A program made the position numbers and the translations under genes. 64,000 nucleotides of DNA from Bacillus sp. ISL-45 (GTDB lineage Bacteria > Bacillota > Bacilli > Bacillales > Cytobacillaceae): contig NZ_JAGGQQ010000011.1 in NCBI RefSeq assembly GCF_018613195.1, forward strand, positions 124,001 through 188,000. The letters are read 5' to 3'. The notes under the pieces were generated by a model, which worked only from the letters and a program-made list of their open reading frames with translations, was not told where the DNA came from and did not search any database. Shown one piece after another: positions 43,999-53,429 of this stretch. Each line of letters opens with the position of its first letter. Within the stretch, counting starts at the first letter, position 1.

Positions 43999-44769
43999 AT
44001 GTCATTATTTAATAAGGTTTTTGCCAGTGTCGGCATTGGAGCAGCTAAGGTCGATACAAAGCTAGAAAAGGACCGGGTGATGCCTGGAGAAGAAGTAAGT
44101 GGAATTGTAGAAATTCGCGGGGGCAACACGGAGCAGAACATCGATGACATCTATTTGAGTTTACATACAACATATATAAAAGAAGCGGATGACAAAAAGT
44201 ATACTGCCACAGCCCAGATTGACCGATTCAAGCTGACGCAGTCATTCGTAATCAAAGAGAATGAAATAAAGGAGATCCCATTCTCATTCAGGCTTCCTAT
44301 GGAAATGCCATTATCAATGGGCAGGACGAAGGTTTGGGTGTCAACTGGGCTTGATATCAAAAATGCAGTGGATCCAAGCGATAAAGATTTTCTGACGGTA
44401 GTGCCCAATCAATTGATGCATGGGGTGTTTAACTCTATAAGCGATCTTGGCTTCCGTTTGAGGGAAGCTGAGTGTGAGCAAGCGCCAAGACATCTCCGCA
44501 GAAATCTGCCATTTGTCCAGGAGTTTGAATTTGTGCCATCATCAGGTACCTTTAGAGGACGGTTGGATGAATTAGAAGTAATTTTCTATCCAGTCAGCGA
44601 GAACGAAATTGAGGTCTTGATGCAAGTTGACCGGAGGGCGAGAGGGCTTGGAGGCTTCTTGTCAGAAGCCATGGGGATGGATGAAACATATGTAAGAATG
44701 AATATCCATGTATCTGACCTTCCGTCTTTGAAGCAGAAATTACAGAACACGATCGAGCGTTTTTGCTAA
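43999..44769 (+). CDS. spo0M: sporulation-control protein Spo0M
   Basis: 256 residues from ATG 43999, with GGGAGGCAAGG upstream, an exact match to the usual Spo0M length; an earlier ATG at 43927 lacks a ribosome site. Arrestin-like beta-sandwich fold is suggested by VDTKLEKDRVMPGEEVSGIV, EIRGG and IPFSFRLPMEMPLS. Spo0M is sigma-H/sigma-W controlled in B. subtilis and affects early sporulation and cell morphology. Intact and followed by a terminator. Confidence 0.92.
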   Translation: MSLFNKVFASVGIGAAKVDTKLEKDRVMPGEEVSGIVEIRGGNTEQNIDDIYLSLHTTYIKEADDKKYTATAQIDRFKLTQSFVIKENEIKEIPFSFRLPMEMPLSMGRTKVWVSTGLDIKNAVDPSDKDFLTVVPNQLMHGVFNSISDLGFRLREAECEQAPRHLRRNLPFVQEFEFVPSSGTFRGRLDELEVIFYPVSENEIEVLMQVDRRARGLGGFLSEAMGMDETYVRMNIHVSDLPSLKQKLQNTIERFC

Positions 44770-44780
44770 TAAGCAGGTAC

Positions 44781-44813
44781 AGACGATGAAGCAAACTGCT
44801 TCATCGTCTTTTT
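44781..44813 (+). terminator. terminator after spo0M
   Basis: GACGATGAAGCA-AAC-TGCTTCATCGTC, perfect 12-bp stem, TTTTTG tail. Confidence 0.93.
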
Positions 44814-44918
44814 GTTAGGCTCTTTTCTCAAACTTTGTTGCTATTGACTACAAAATAGGATTGAATGCCCTATTTTTCTTCGCAAAGGTGACTCTTTTGT
44901 AAGAAAAGACCATTTTTG

Positions 44919-45050
44919 TTATCCTTGTTTCTTTCTTCCTGTAGCTGAAAATTCTTTGCCGTGAGCTTCCTGTTCAGCAACGATTGCTTCAGGAGGGATA
45001 TGATTGTTTTTCTTTGGTGAATTGATTCGGTTGCGGTGTTTCTTGCCCAT
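44919..45050 (-). CDS. small basic protein (43 residues)
   Basis: Minus-strand ATG 45050 with AAGAAGG 9 bases upstream encodes MGKKHRNRINSPKKNNHIPP then EAIVAEQEAHGKEFSATGRK. Lys/Arg/Asn-rich with the HIPPEAIxAEQEAHG pattern, it looks like a small conserved Bacillus protein, perhaps spore-associated. A longer overlapping frame (44870-45157) is lower quality. Function unknown. Confidence 0.6.
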   Translation of the reverse strand: MGKKHRNRINSPKKNNHIPPEAIVAEQEAHGKEFSATGRKKQG

Positions 45051-45233
45051 TGCTTCATACCTTCTTTTTCGTTTATTTTTATATAACTGGTGCAGCGGAT
45101 TTTTTCTTTCACCTTTGGTAAAGCTATTTTTAGCTTGCCCGTATACAAAATTGTCATGAAACTGAAGATTTTCCTGCTTAACTATATTGTGGTATAGTTT
45201 TGAGGTAGCAACCTATAGGATGGAGGATTTTAA

Positions 45234-45938
45234 ATGAGTGTACATATTGGTGCTAAAGAAAATGAAATCGCAGAAACGGTTTTGCTGCCTGGTGATCCAT
45301 TAAGGGCGAAATACATTGCGGAAACATTCCTTGAAGATGCGAAGTTATATAATGAAGTCAGAAATATGTTTGGCTACACAGGAACATATAAAGGTAAAAG
45401 AGTTTCTGTACAGGGGACAGGCATGGGGGTTCCTTCCATTTCAATTTATATCAATGAATTGATGAATAGCTATAATGTCCAAAACCTGATTCGCGTAGGT
45501 ACATGCGGAGCAATCCAAAAGGATGTCAAAGTACGCGACGTAATTCTGGCTATGAGCTCTTCAACCGATTCACAGATGAATCGCCTCACTTTCGGCGGAG
45601 TGGATTTTGCTCCGACAGCAAACTTTGATTTATTATATAAAGCGTATAATACAGGCCTTGAAAAAGGTTTGAACCTTAAAGTCGGTAATGTTTTCACTGC
45701 GGACCAGTTCTACAATGATAATGCAGAATTAGAAAAGTGGGCACAATACCAGATTCTTGCTGTTGAAATGGAAACAACAGCTCTATACACCCTGGCTGCT
45801 AAATATGATCGCAGGGCCCTTTCAATCCTAACAGTCAGCGACCATATCCTGACTGGTGAAGAGACCACTGCAGAAGAACGCCAAACAACATTCAACGACA
45901 TGATCGAGGTTGCGCTTGAAGCGGCAATCAAAGAATAA
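45234..45938 (+). CDS. deoD: purine nucleoside phosphorylase DeoD
   Basis: 234 residues, hexameric high-molecular-mass PNP family. [11 protein letters not shown] holds phosphate-binding residues, RVGTCGAIQ the second phosphate loop, [12 protein letters not shown] the ribose-contact Glu and VSDHILTGE the catalytic Asp. Cleaves (deoxy)purine nucleosides with phosphate to base and sugar 1-phosphate. GGAGGATTTTAA precedes ATG. Known as yodK in B. subtilis, near yodJ/ldcB, as here. Confidence 0.97.
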   Translation: MSVHIGAKENEIAETVLLPGDPLRAKYIAETFLEDAKLYNEVRNMFGYTGTYKGKRVSVQGTGMGVPSISIYINELMNSYNVQNLIRVGTCGAIQKDVKVRDVILAMSSSTDSQMNRLTFGGVDFAPTANFDLLYKAYNTGLEKGLNLKVGNVFTADQFYNDNAELEKWAQYQILAVEMETTALYTLAAKYDRRALSILTVSDHILTGEETTAEERQTTFNDMIEVALEAAIKE

Positions 45939-45945
45939 TTATTTG

Positions 45946-45976
45946 AAAACCCTTTCCTTTGTGGAAAGGGTTTTTT
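45946..45976 (+). terminator. terminator after deoD
   Basis: AAAACCCTTTCC and GGAAAGGGTTTTTT pair around TTTGT; strong and symmetric. Confidence 0.92.
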
Positions 45977-46018
45977 CGTGTAGATTCTTAATTATGAGCA
46001 ATTCATATTGAAGTAAGA

Positions 46019-46540
46019 CCAGCGTTTAATGGACATTTCAAGCCAAGATGGAAGCCGAAATGTCTAAAAACCAGTGTTTAATGGACATTTCGAGCCAAGA
46101 TGGAAGCCAAAATGTCTAAGAACCAGTGTTTAATGGACATTTCAAGCCAGGATGGAAGCCAAAATGTCTAAAAACCAGTGTTTAATGGACATTTCGAGCC
46201 AAGATGGAAGCCAAAATGTCTAAGAACCAGTGTTTAATGGACATTTCAAGCCAAGAAGGAAGCCAAAATGTCTAAGAACCAGTGTTTAATGGACATTTCA
46301 AGCCAAGATGGAAGCCAAAATGTCTAAGAACCAGTGTTTAATGGACATTTCGAGCCAAGAAGGAAGCCAAAATGTCTAAGAACCAGTGTTTAATGGACAT
46401 TTCAAGCCAAGATGGAAGCCAAAATGTCTAAGAACCAGTGTTTAATGGACATTTCAAGCCAAGATGGAAGCCAAAATGTCTAAGAACTTGCGTTCAAAGG
46501 ACATTTAAAGCACAGAGTGATCCTAAAAATGTCTACTACC
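46019..46540. repeat. nine tandem 52-bp repeats plus a degenerate tenth
   Basis: Units begin at 46019, 46071, 46123, 46175, 46227, 46279, 46331, 46383 and 46435, each exactly 52 bp, starting CCAGTGTTTAATGGACATTT and ending AAAATGTCTAAGAA. Copies differ at a few fixed sites (TTCAAG/TTCGAG, AAGATGG/AGGATGG/AAGAAGG, AAAAA/AAGAA). A diverged copy (GTTCAAAGGACATTTAAAGC) runs to about 46540. Each unit contains GACATTT and AAATGTC as an inverted repeat, so transcripts could fold into serial hairpins. 52 is not a multiple of 3, so the array is not coding, and there are no unique spacers, so it is not CRISPR. It lies between the deoD terminator and ldcB. Confidence 0.95.
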
Positions 46541-46678
46541 CAGAGACAAGAAGTTTGCACATTTCAATAACAGGCATAATGATTAGCAAGGCTAATGGGA
46601 AAAAAGGCCATTCGAAAGTTTGCTGAAAAATGTTAGAATGGTGTTATTGCTTTAAAATGTTGAAGATTGGTGGAAATG

Positions 46679-47527
46679 ATGAAAAAACTAATACTGATAA
46701 TCGCATTGCCGATTTTTTTGGCAGGATGTGCAAAGGTTGAGCCATATCTTGAAAAAATTCCTTATTTGGGAGATAAATTAGTTGGACAAGATGATCACGA
46801 TGATCAGCCGGCTGAGGTAAATCAACCCGAACAGAACGCGGAAAACAACCCTCCTATAGAGGACAAGCCAGCAGAAGACGAATTGACACTCGAAGCTGCG
46901 TACTTCAATGTAGTCCAGAATTCAGACGGAAAGAATGTCATCCAGAATCCGCAGAATACTTTAGCGCTTGTCAATAAGATTTTTGGGTTGCCAGATCATT
47001 ATATCCCGGCCGACTTGGTTCGACCGAATGTTCCCTTCTCTTTTGGAGAGGCCAAGCTTGAAAAGAGTCTTATGAGGGAAGAAGCTGCAGCAGCATTGGA
47101 AGAAATGTTTGCCGGCGCAAGGAAGGATGGAATTGAACTTGCTGCCGTTTCCGGATACCGATCATATGGGCGCCAGGAAAACCTTTTCAACGCAGAGGTC
47201 AATAAGGTTGGGGAGGACAAGGCCCTTCAGGCAGTTGCGAGACCAGGAAGCAGCGAACACCAGACAGGCTTGTCGATGGATATTTCCAGCAAAACCAATA
47301 ATTTTAATCTGAATGAACAATTTGGAACAACAAAAGAAGGAGTGTGGCTTGCCCACAATGCCCATGAATACGGGTTTATCCTCAGATACCCAAAGGGTAA
47401 AGAAGATTTAACAGGCTATATGTATGAACCATGGCATTTCAGGTATGTGGGAATAAAGGCAGCAACGGAGATGTATGAAAATGATTGGACACTGGAAGAG
47501 TATTTTGAGAATGTAAGGAAGATATAA
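46679..47527 (+). CDS. ldcB: LdcB/VanY-type D-Ala carboxypeptidase lipoprotein
   Basis: About 282 residues from ATG 46679 (ATG 46676 possible; GGTGG upstream). Lipoprotein signal (IFLAGC), an acidic Pro/Glu/Asn linker, then the peptidase M15B domain: SGYRSYGRQ, the zinc motif SEHQTGLSMDI (His, Asp) and EPWHFRYVG. Cleaves terminal D-alanine from peptidoglycan tetrapeptide stems (L,D-carboxypeptidase) like B. subtilis YodJ/LdcB, which is also next to deoD. Extracytoplasmic. Confidence 0.9.
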   Translation: MKKLILIIALPIFLAGCAKVEPYLEKIPYLGDKLVGQDDHDDQPAEVNQPEQNAENNPPIEDKPAEDELTLEAAYFNVVQNSDGKNVIQNPQNTLALVNKIFGLPDHYIPADLVRPNVPFSFGEAKLEKSLMREEAAAALEEMFAGARKDGIELAAVSGYRSYGRQENLFNAEVNKVGEDKALQAVARPGSSEHQTGLSMDISSKTNNFNLNEQFGTTKEGVWLAHNAHEYGFILRYPKGKEDLTGYMYEPWHFRYVGIKAATEMYENDWTLEEYFENVRKI

Positions 47528-47530
47528 GGG

Positions 47531-47558
47531 AAAGCCTGGCTTGTTGGCCAGGTTTTTT
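47531..47558 (+). terminator. terminator after ldcB
   Basis: GCCTGGC and GCCAGGTT pair around TTGTTG; TTTTTT follows. Confidence 0.82.
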
Positions 47559-47678
47559 GCTTATTCTATATAAAATTCTTTTTAAACTGTGGCATCAAAT
47601 AATAAATGTGACATTTTTAACTGTTATATACACATTTAGGAGTAAAATAGAAAAAAACACAAACTTTATTGTTGAATA

Positions 47679-47702
47679 ATATACTATACAGGGGTATAGT
47701 AA
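47679..47702 (+). promoter_or_regulatory. CsoR operator before the second copA
   Basis: ATACTATACAGGGGTATAGT is a long imperfect inverted repeat (TACTATAC...GTATAGTA) and the best match in the window to Bacillus CsoR operators. No csoR is adjacent, so it must be served by CsoR at 16272 or 30417, or one elsewhere. Confidence 0.85.
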
Positions 47703-47748
47703 ATATTGGAGATGGAAGGAACAGTTCGAATGAAACGGGGTGTAGACG

Positions 47749-50145
47749 ATGAAAGAACAAATGACTGTCGACATAACGGGTATGACATGTGCCTCTTGTT
47801 CCACAAGGATTGAAAAGGTCCTTAATAAAATGGATGGCGTCGAGGCAACTGTAAACCTGGCAATGGAAAATGCCTCAGTCACATATGAATCTGAAAAAAT
47901 TGAACCTGATGATATATTTAAAAAAATAAACGATTTGGGGTACGGTGTCCGAAACGAAAAAATGGATTTGGATGTTTTCGGTATGACATGTGCAGCTTGT
48001 TCCACAAGGATTGAAAAGGTGCTCAACAAAATGGACGGAATGGTCTCGGCAACCGTTAACCTTGCAACCGAATCGGCTTCAGTTGAGTTTAATAGTGCTG
48101 TCCTTTCAGCAGATAAAATCATTTCGAAAATACAGGATCTTGGTTACGATGCGAAGGAGAAGGTCCAGAGGGAAGCGAAGGCGCAGCAAAAAGAAGAGGA
48201 AATCAATGCAAAGAAACGAAAGTTATTTATATCCATCCTTTTGTCACTTCCGCTTCTTTATACAATGATTGGCCATGCTCCCTGGGATACGGGACTGCCA
48301 ATGCCGCACCTGTTGATGAATCCATGGTTCCAGCTGTTATTGGCAACTCCGGTCCAATTTTGGATTGGCGGGCAATTTTATGTAGGTGCCTATAAATCAC
48401 TTAAGAACAAGAGTGCAAATATGGATGTCCTGGTGGCACTTGGTACATCCGCTGCGTATTTTTATAGTCTTGCAGAAGCTATAAAAACAATTGGTAATCC
48501 AGATTATATGCCGCATTTATATTTTGAAACCAGTGCTGTCCTGATTACATTGATCCTTGTTGGGAAACTGTTTGAGGCACTTGCAAAAGGACGCACGACT
48601 GAAGCGATTTCCAAGCTTCTAAGCCTGCAGGCCAAAGAGGCGACTGTTATCAGGGATGGCGAGGAGATTAAAATCCCGATTGAAGAAGTAAAGGTAAATG
48701 ATACGATCATCGTTAAACCAGGTGAGAAGATTCCTGTCGATGGCAAGGTCGTATCCGGCCAGTCGGCTGTTGATGAAGCGATGATCACTGGGGAATCAAT
48801 TCCGGTTGAAAAAGCAGCAGGCGATACTTTGATCGGTGCTACCATCAATAAAAATGGTACTCTGACGATGACTGCAACAAAGGTCGGTAAAGACACGGCC
48901 CTGGCAGGAATCATTAAGGTAGTCGAGGACGCTCAAGGGAGCAAAGCTCCAATCCAGCGTGTGGCAGATCAGATTTCCGGAATTTTCGTTCCGATTGTTG
49001 TCGCAATTGCAATCGTTACATTCCTTGTCTGGTATTTTGTCATCACTCCTGGCGACTTTGCATCAGCCCTTGAAACAGCCATTGCCGTGCTCGTTATTGC
49101 CTGCCCTTGTGCACTTGGCCTCGCAACTCCAACCTCCATCATGGTCGGAACAGGAAAGGGTGCCGAAAATGGAATTCTTTTTAAAGGCGGAGAGCACTTG
49201 GAAGCCACTCACAAGATTGATGCTATTGTTCTTGATAAAACGGGAACAATTACTAAAGGGAAACCTAGCGTAACCGATCTTGAATTCTTCGGTGACGAGG
49301 AGAAGGTCCTGAAATATTTAGTATCTGCCGAAAAGGCTTCAGAGCATCCTCTTGCAGAAGCTATCGTGGAATACGGCAACGCAAGAAATATAGAAGTATT
49401 ATCAATGGATGAGTTCTCGGCGATACCGGGACACGGAATTGCTGCAACCATCAATGGGGAAAAAGTCTTTGTCGGAACCAGAAAGCTAATGAATAATGAA
49501 GGTATTGAATTCGCTCGATTTGAAGACCGGCTTGAAAGACTGGAGACTGAAGGCAAGACTGCGATGATGATTGCGGTCAACAATCAGGTGGCTGGAATTG
49601 TCGCAGTTGCCGATACAGTTAAAGAAACTGCGAAAACGGCGATTGAAGAGCTTAAATCAATGGGTATTGAAGTATATATGCTTACTGGTGACAATACGCG
49701 CACAGCTAAAGCAATTGCAGCCCAGGTTGGAGTAGACAATGTAATTGCTGAAGTACTCCCTGAAGAAAAGGCGAACCATGTCAAAGAACTTCAGTTAAAA
49801 GGCAAAAAAGTCGCGATGGTAGGGGACGGCATCAATGACGCACCAGCTCTGGCGCTTGCTGATATCGGCATCGCCATCGGAACTGGGACAGATGTTGCCA
49901 TCGAGGCTGCAGACGTTACCATTCTTGGCGGGGAATTGACCCTGATTCCTAAGGCAATCTCTTTAAGTAAAAAAACGATGCAAAACATCCGCCAAAACTT
50001 ATTCTGGGCTCTTGCATACAACTCAGCGGGAATCCCGATTGCTGCCATGGGTCTCCTGGCTCCATGGCTGGCAGGAGCAGCTATGGCTTTCAGTTCAGTT
50101 TCAGTAGTGACTAATTCCCTTCGTTTGAAGCGGATTAAGTTATAA
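47749..50145 (+). CDS. copA: Cu(I)-exporting P-type ATPase CopA (backbone copy)
   Basis: 798 residues. Two N-terminal metal-binding domains with Ser in the loop ([26 protein letters not shown]), membrane Cys motif C452-P-C454, phosphorylated D496 in DKTGT, HP motif in ASEHPLAEA and [20 protein letters not shown]. Codon choice is more GC-rich at third positions than in the island copA, suggesting a longer residence. Followed 26 bases later by copZ, the reverse of the island gene order. Exports Cu(I). Confidence 0.96.
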   Translation: MKEQMTVDITGMTCASCSTRIEKVLNKMDGVEATVNLAMENASVTYESEKIEPDDIFKKINDLGYGVRNEKMDLDVFGMTCAACSTRIEKVLNKMDGMVSATVNLATESASVEFNSAVLSADKIISKIQDLGYDAKEKVQREAKAQQKEEEINAKKRKLFISILLSLPLLYTMIGHAPWDTGLPMPHLLMNPWFQLLLATPVQFWIGGQFYVGAYKSLKNKSANMDVLVALGTSAAYFYSLAEAIKTIGNPDYMPHLYFETSAVLITLILVGKLFEALAKGRTTEAISKLLSLQAKEATVIRDGEEIKIPIEEVKVNDTIIVKPGEKIPVDGKVVSGQSAVDEAMITGESIPVEKAAGDTLIGATINKNGTLTMTATKVGKDTALAGIIKVVEDAQGSKAPIQRVADQISGIFVPIVVAIAIVTFLVWYFVITPGDFASALETAIAVLVIACPCALGLATPTSIMVGTGKGAENGILFKGGEHLEATHKIDAIVLDKTGTITKGKPSVTDLEFFGDEEKVLKYLVSAEKASEHPLAEAIVEYGNARNIEVLSMDEFSAIPGHGIAATINGEKVFVGTRKLMNNEGIEFARFEDRLERLETEGKTAMMIAVNNQVAGIVAVADTVKETAKTAIEELKSMGIEVYMLTGDNTRTAKAIAAQVGVDNVIAEVLPEEKANHVKELQLKGKKVAMVGDGINDAPALALADIGIAIGTGTDVAIEAADVTILGGELTLIPKAISLSKKTMQNIRQNLFWALAYNSAGIPIAAMGLLAPWLAGAAMAFSSVSVVTNSLRLKRIKL

Positions 50146-50171
50146 ATTTTAGAAAAGAGAGGAAGATTTAA

Positions 50172-50378
50172 ATGGAAAAAACAACTTTAAATGTATCAGG
50201 CATGACTTGCGGACACTGCGAAAAGGCAGTTAAGAACGCTTTGATGGGTGTAGACGGAGTGGCTAGCGTCGTCGTTTCGCTTTCAGAAGGAAAAGCTGAA
50301 GTCGAATATGATGCTTCAAAAGCAGAAGTCAGCAAAATGAAGGAAGCCGTTGAAGATCAAGGGTACGATGTAGAGTAA
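50172..50378 (+). CDS. copZ: copper chaperone CopZ (second copy)
   Basis: 68-residue heavy-metal domain with MTCGHC at residues 11-16 and the same length and end (EDQGYDVE) as the island CopZ. AGAGAGGAAG precedes ATG. Serves the adjacent CopA. Confidence 0.94.
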   Translation: MEKTTLNVSGMTCGHCEKAVKNALMGVDGVASVVVSLSEGKAEVEYDASKAEVSKMKEAVEDQGYDVE

Positions 50379-50435
50379 TCTAAGAGAGAAATTCTGATTG
50401 GCTGGGTGGAGACCAAACTTTTCACAGCCACCTAA

Positions 50436-50473
50436 AAAGAGGGTGTCCCAAGAGTTTTGGGACCCCTCTTTTT
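50436..50473 (+). terminator. terminator after copZ
   Basis: AGAGGGTGTCCCAA pairs with TTGGGACCCCTCT; TTTTT tail. Confidence 0.88.
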
Positions 50474-50549
50474 GCAATACCTATTTTTCTGTTAATTTTA
50501 CAGTAAAAATGTTATCCTAATCATTAAGGATTTTAAGCTTGATTGGAAA

Positions 50550-52064
50550 GTGGTGAAAGGGTTGGATCAGCAAAATATGAATGAAGAAAACAAAGAAGAG
50601 CTTGAGGGCCAAAATAAGGCAACAGAAACAGAAACCAAGAATAGTTTTCTTCGGATAAAAAAGTTCCACTTTGCAATGCTGTTGTTTTTTCTAGTCTTTT
50701 TAACAGCAGGTATCACTACCTTTGCACTTGCTTTCGGCGAGGACAAGCCAGCGGTGCAGGTAATTAGGGAAAGAGAAGAATTTGCAAAGCTATACGACGC
50801 ATATGATACTTTGAAAAATGACTATTTCGAGGAAGTCGATCAGGAAAAGCTAATAAATGGTGCGATAGATGGAATGCTTGAATCACTGGATGATCCCTAT
50901 TCGGATTATATGAGCCAGGAAGACGCGAAGAATTTCCATCAGAGTCTGTCCTCCTCGTTTGAGGGAATTGGAGCAGAAATACAGGAGCGGGATGGATTCA
51001 TTTTTATTGTTACTCCTTTGAAAGGTTCTCCAGCGGAAAAAGCAGGCCTTCAACCGGAGGATAAAATCATGTCCGTTGATGGAAAGAGCGTTCAGGGTAT
51101 GAGTACAACTGAAGCAGTGGCTCTAATAAGAGGGGAAAAGGGGACGGACGTAAAGCTGTCGATTCTTCGTCAGGGCGGGGAAAAACCTGTTGACGTTACT
51201 ATAACCCGGGATACTATACCAATCGAAACAGTATACGGTGAAATGCTGGACGACGGAGTAGCGAAAGTCCAGATTACAAATTTCTCGCAAAACACAGCAA
51301 ATGAGCTGGTGAATATATTGAATGACCTGCAAAAACAAGGGATGAAAGGTCTAGTTCTGGACCTTCGCCAAAATCCAGGCGGACTGCTGGATCAGGCAAT
51401 AAAGATTTCCAGCCTCTTTGTACCTGAGGGAGAAATACTTTTCCAGGTTGAAGACCGTGCAGGCAATGTAAAGAAGTATGCATCAGAGAACGAAAATAAG
51501 AATAACCTTCCTTTAGTGGTCATCATTGATAAAGGGAGTGCGAGTGCATCCGAAATACTGGCAGGTGCAGTCAGCGAATCTGCTGGAGTGCCTCTTGTCG
51601 GGGAAAAGTCATTCGGCAAAGGGACCGTCCAGCGGGCTGAAGATTTTTCTGACGGATCCAATATGAAGTTGACGACAGAAAAATGGTTGACACCCGAGGG
51701 CAATTGGATCCATAAGAAAGGCATAAAGCCGGACCATGAAGTATCCATGCCTGAATACGCATCATTACCATTTATCGATCCGGAAACCGAATTGAAGGAA
51801 TCAACAGCATCCGAACAGGTCAAGGCCGCACAAAAAATGCTCAAAGCTCTTGGATTTGATCCAGGCCGCGAAGACGGTTTTTATGATGAAAAAACAAAGG
51901 AAGCTGTGATAGCATTCCAAAAATCAAAAGAACTGGAAGAAACGGGTATCCTTAAAGGCAGCTCAACGATCGAATTAATGAATGCTTTGCGCGAACAGAT
52001 TAAAAATGAAGACCCGCAAATTCAGAAAGCGATAGAAGTGTTGAAGCAGGAAATGAATAAATAA
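50550..52064 (+). CDS. ctpA: C-terminal processing serine protease (S41, PDZ, peptidoglycan-binding)
   Basis: 504 residues from GTG 50550; TTG 50562 or ATG 50577 are alternatives, since the ribosome site is weak. A cytosolic polar start, one membrane helix (about 43-65), N-terminal helical region, PDZ (about 140-220), S41 catalytic domain with Ser in KGSASASEIL and Lys in GEKSFGKGTVQ, then a peptidoglycan_binding_1 domain (about 425-480, AQKMLKALGFDPGREDGFYD). Trims envelope proteins. The PG-binding tail and its place near ldcB point to CtpA. Confidence 0.9.
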   Translation: MVKGLDQQNMNEENKEELEGQNKATETETKNSFLRIKKFHFAMLLFFLVFLTAGITTFALAFGEDKPAVQVIREREEFAKLYDAYDTLKNDYFEEVDQEKLINGAIDGMLESLDDPYSDYMSQEDAKNFHQSLSSSFEGIGAEIQERDGFIFIVTPLKGSPAEKAGLQPEDKIMSVDGKSVQGMSTTEAVALIRGEKGTDVKLSILRQGGEKPVDVTITRDTIPIETVYGEMLDDGVAKVQITNFSQNTANELVNILNDLQKQGMKGLVLDLRQNPGGLLDQAIKISSLFVPEGEILFQVEDRAGNVKKYASENENKNNLPLVVIIDKGSASASEILAGAVSESAGVPLVGEKSFGKGTVQRAEDFSDGSNMKLTTEKWLTPEGNWIHKKGIKPDHEVSMPEYASLPFIDPETELKESTASEQVKAAQKMLKALGFDPGREDGFYDEKTKEAVIAFQKSKELEETGILKGSSTIELMNALREQIKNEDPQIQKAIEVLKQEMNK

Positions 52065-52068
52065 AAAG

Positions 52069-52096
52069 GATCTCCAGCTTTTGCTGGAGATTTTCC
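52069..52096 (+). terminator. terminator after ctpA
   Basis: ATCTCCAGC and GCTGGAGAT around TTTT; TTTTCC tail. Confidence 0.82.
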
Positions 52097-52125
52097 ATAT
52101 TACATAGAAGATAGGCGGATGTAAA

Positions 52126-53040
52126 ATGAAAAAAACAGAGGTTTACATTTTGTCCGGTTTCCTTGGTACCGGTAAAACGACATTACTTAAGCAAATTTTA
52201 CAACATGAAAAAGATAACGGACGCACCATTGCCGTTATGATGAATGAGCTTGGCAGTGTTTCGATCGATTCGGATGCTGTTGACACAGATGTTCCTTTAA
52301 AAGAGCTTTTGGGAGGATGCATCTGCTGCACAATCCAGGACAAACTCGAATCTCAGATTCAGGGATTATTATTTGATCATGATCTCGATGCGATTTATAT
52401 AGAGACCACAGGCGCCGCACATCCGGTAGAGGTATTGGATGCTGTCCTTTCCCCATTATTTGCCGAAAAGCTTGCAATCAAGGGGATCATTACAACAGTT
52501 GATGGCCAGCAGTGGCTCAACAGGACAACGCTAGACCCTCAGGTGCATCAGCTCTTGCTTGAACAAGTGAAGCATGCGGATCTGATCATCGTCAATAAAT
52601 CAGACTTGCTCAATGAAGCAGAGCAGGCAAAAGTTAATTTGGACATCCAGGGACTCAACCCTCAAGCTAAATGTATTTTAAGTACCTATTCGAAAATGCC
52701 CATGAAACTGCTGGAAGGATTGGCTCATACTGAAAAAGCTAAAAGTTCTGGGGCTCATGTTCAGTCTGATTTGAGGCTAAGCACGTTTGTGCATCAATTT
52801 GGCGGAGCGATCAGCCAGAAAGGTTTTGAGGATTTTTTGAGGGCGCTGCCGGATTCGATATACCGGATAAAAGGGTATGTATTATTTGACCATTCACAAT
52901 ACCCAGACCTGTTCCAGTACTCATACGGGATGCCATTGTATATGAAGGAATATATGAAACTGCCGCTAAATCTCGTATTCATCGGCCAGGTAACAGACTG
53001 GAGCCTGCTTGAACAGCAGCTGATGGAACTGGAAAAGTAA
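52126..53040 (+). CDS. COG0523 metal-chaperone GTPase (CobW/YjiA-type)
   Basis: 304 residues. Walker A GFLGTGKTT, the metal-binding motif C65-x-C67-C68 in GGCICCT, guanine specificity loop NKSD, and a CobW C-terminal domain ending at 53040. Members insert zinc or other metals into client proteins using GTP. The absence of a His-rich tail separates it from nickel chaperones. No Zur box was found directly upstream. Client unknown. Confidence 0.88.
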   Translation: MKKTEVYILSGFLGTGKTTLLKQILQHEKDNGRTIAVMMNELGSVSIDSDAVDTDVPLKELLGGCICCTIQDKLESQIQGLLFDHDLDAIYIETTGAAHPVEVLDAVLSPLFAEKLAIKGIITTVDGQQWLNRTTLDPQVHQLLLEQVKHADLIIVNKSDLLNEAEQAKVNLDIQGLNPQAKCILSTYSKMPMKLLEGLAHTEKAKSSGAHVQSDLRLSTFVHQFGGAISQKGFEDFLRALPDSIYRIKGYVLFDHSQYPDLFQYSYGMPLYMKEYMKLPLNLVFIGQVTDWSLLEQQLMELEK

Positions 53041-53103
53041 GTCGCGTTTTCAATTTCTGGAAAAGGGTAAAGATGTATATCTTTGATCGAAAGGATGATT
53101 CAT

Positions 53104-53283
53104 TTGCCTTGGACAGAGAATGATTATCCAGCTTCAATGAAAAACCTGGACCCAGATGTCCGTGAAAAGGCTATTGAAATAGCAAATGCGCTTATCCAGG
53201 AAGAACATTATCACGATGGAAAGGCAATTCCCATTGCAATCGACAAAGCAAGGGAACATGTTAAAAATCATAAAGATGATTGA
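53104..53283 (+). CDS. small conserved protein (MPWTxNDYPxSxKNL family)
   Basis: 59 residues from TTG 53104, 8 bases after GAAAGG; the ATG at 53095 touches the ribosome site. MPWTENDYPASMKNLDPDVR and KAIEIANALIQEEHYHDGKA fit a widespread small family in Bacillus (YdaT-like), of unknown function, sometimes stress-induced. Confidence 0.7.
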   Translation: MPWTENDYPASMKNLDPDVREKAIEIANALIQEEHYHDGKAIPIAIDKAREHVKNHKDD

Positions 53284-53429
53284 AGTTGCCCAGCTCTGCT
53301 GGGTTTTTTGTTTGCTCGTAAGGGAGGCAAGCTGAATAGTAGCAAGCAAAAAAGCAAAAACTTTCATGAAGCATTATTCTGTGCAGTTGAAAAGATAGAT
53401 TAAACCCGAGTGAAAAAGAGAGGATTAAT

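Noticed and set aside
44870-45157. 95-residue minus-strand frame
   Set aside because: It overlaps the better small gene at 44919-45050 in another frame, which has correct ribosome-site spacing and more protein-like composition.
46019-46540. CRISPR array
   Set aside because: Units abut with no unique spacers, the period is 52 bp of near-identical sequence, and no cas genes are in the window.
46438-46626. Open frame inside and after the tandem repeats
   Set aside because: It arises from repeat sequence whose 52-bp period changes frame every unit, and it has no ribosome site.
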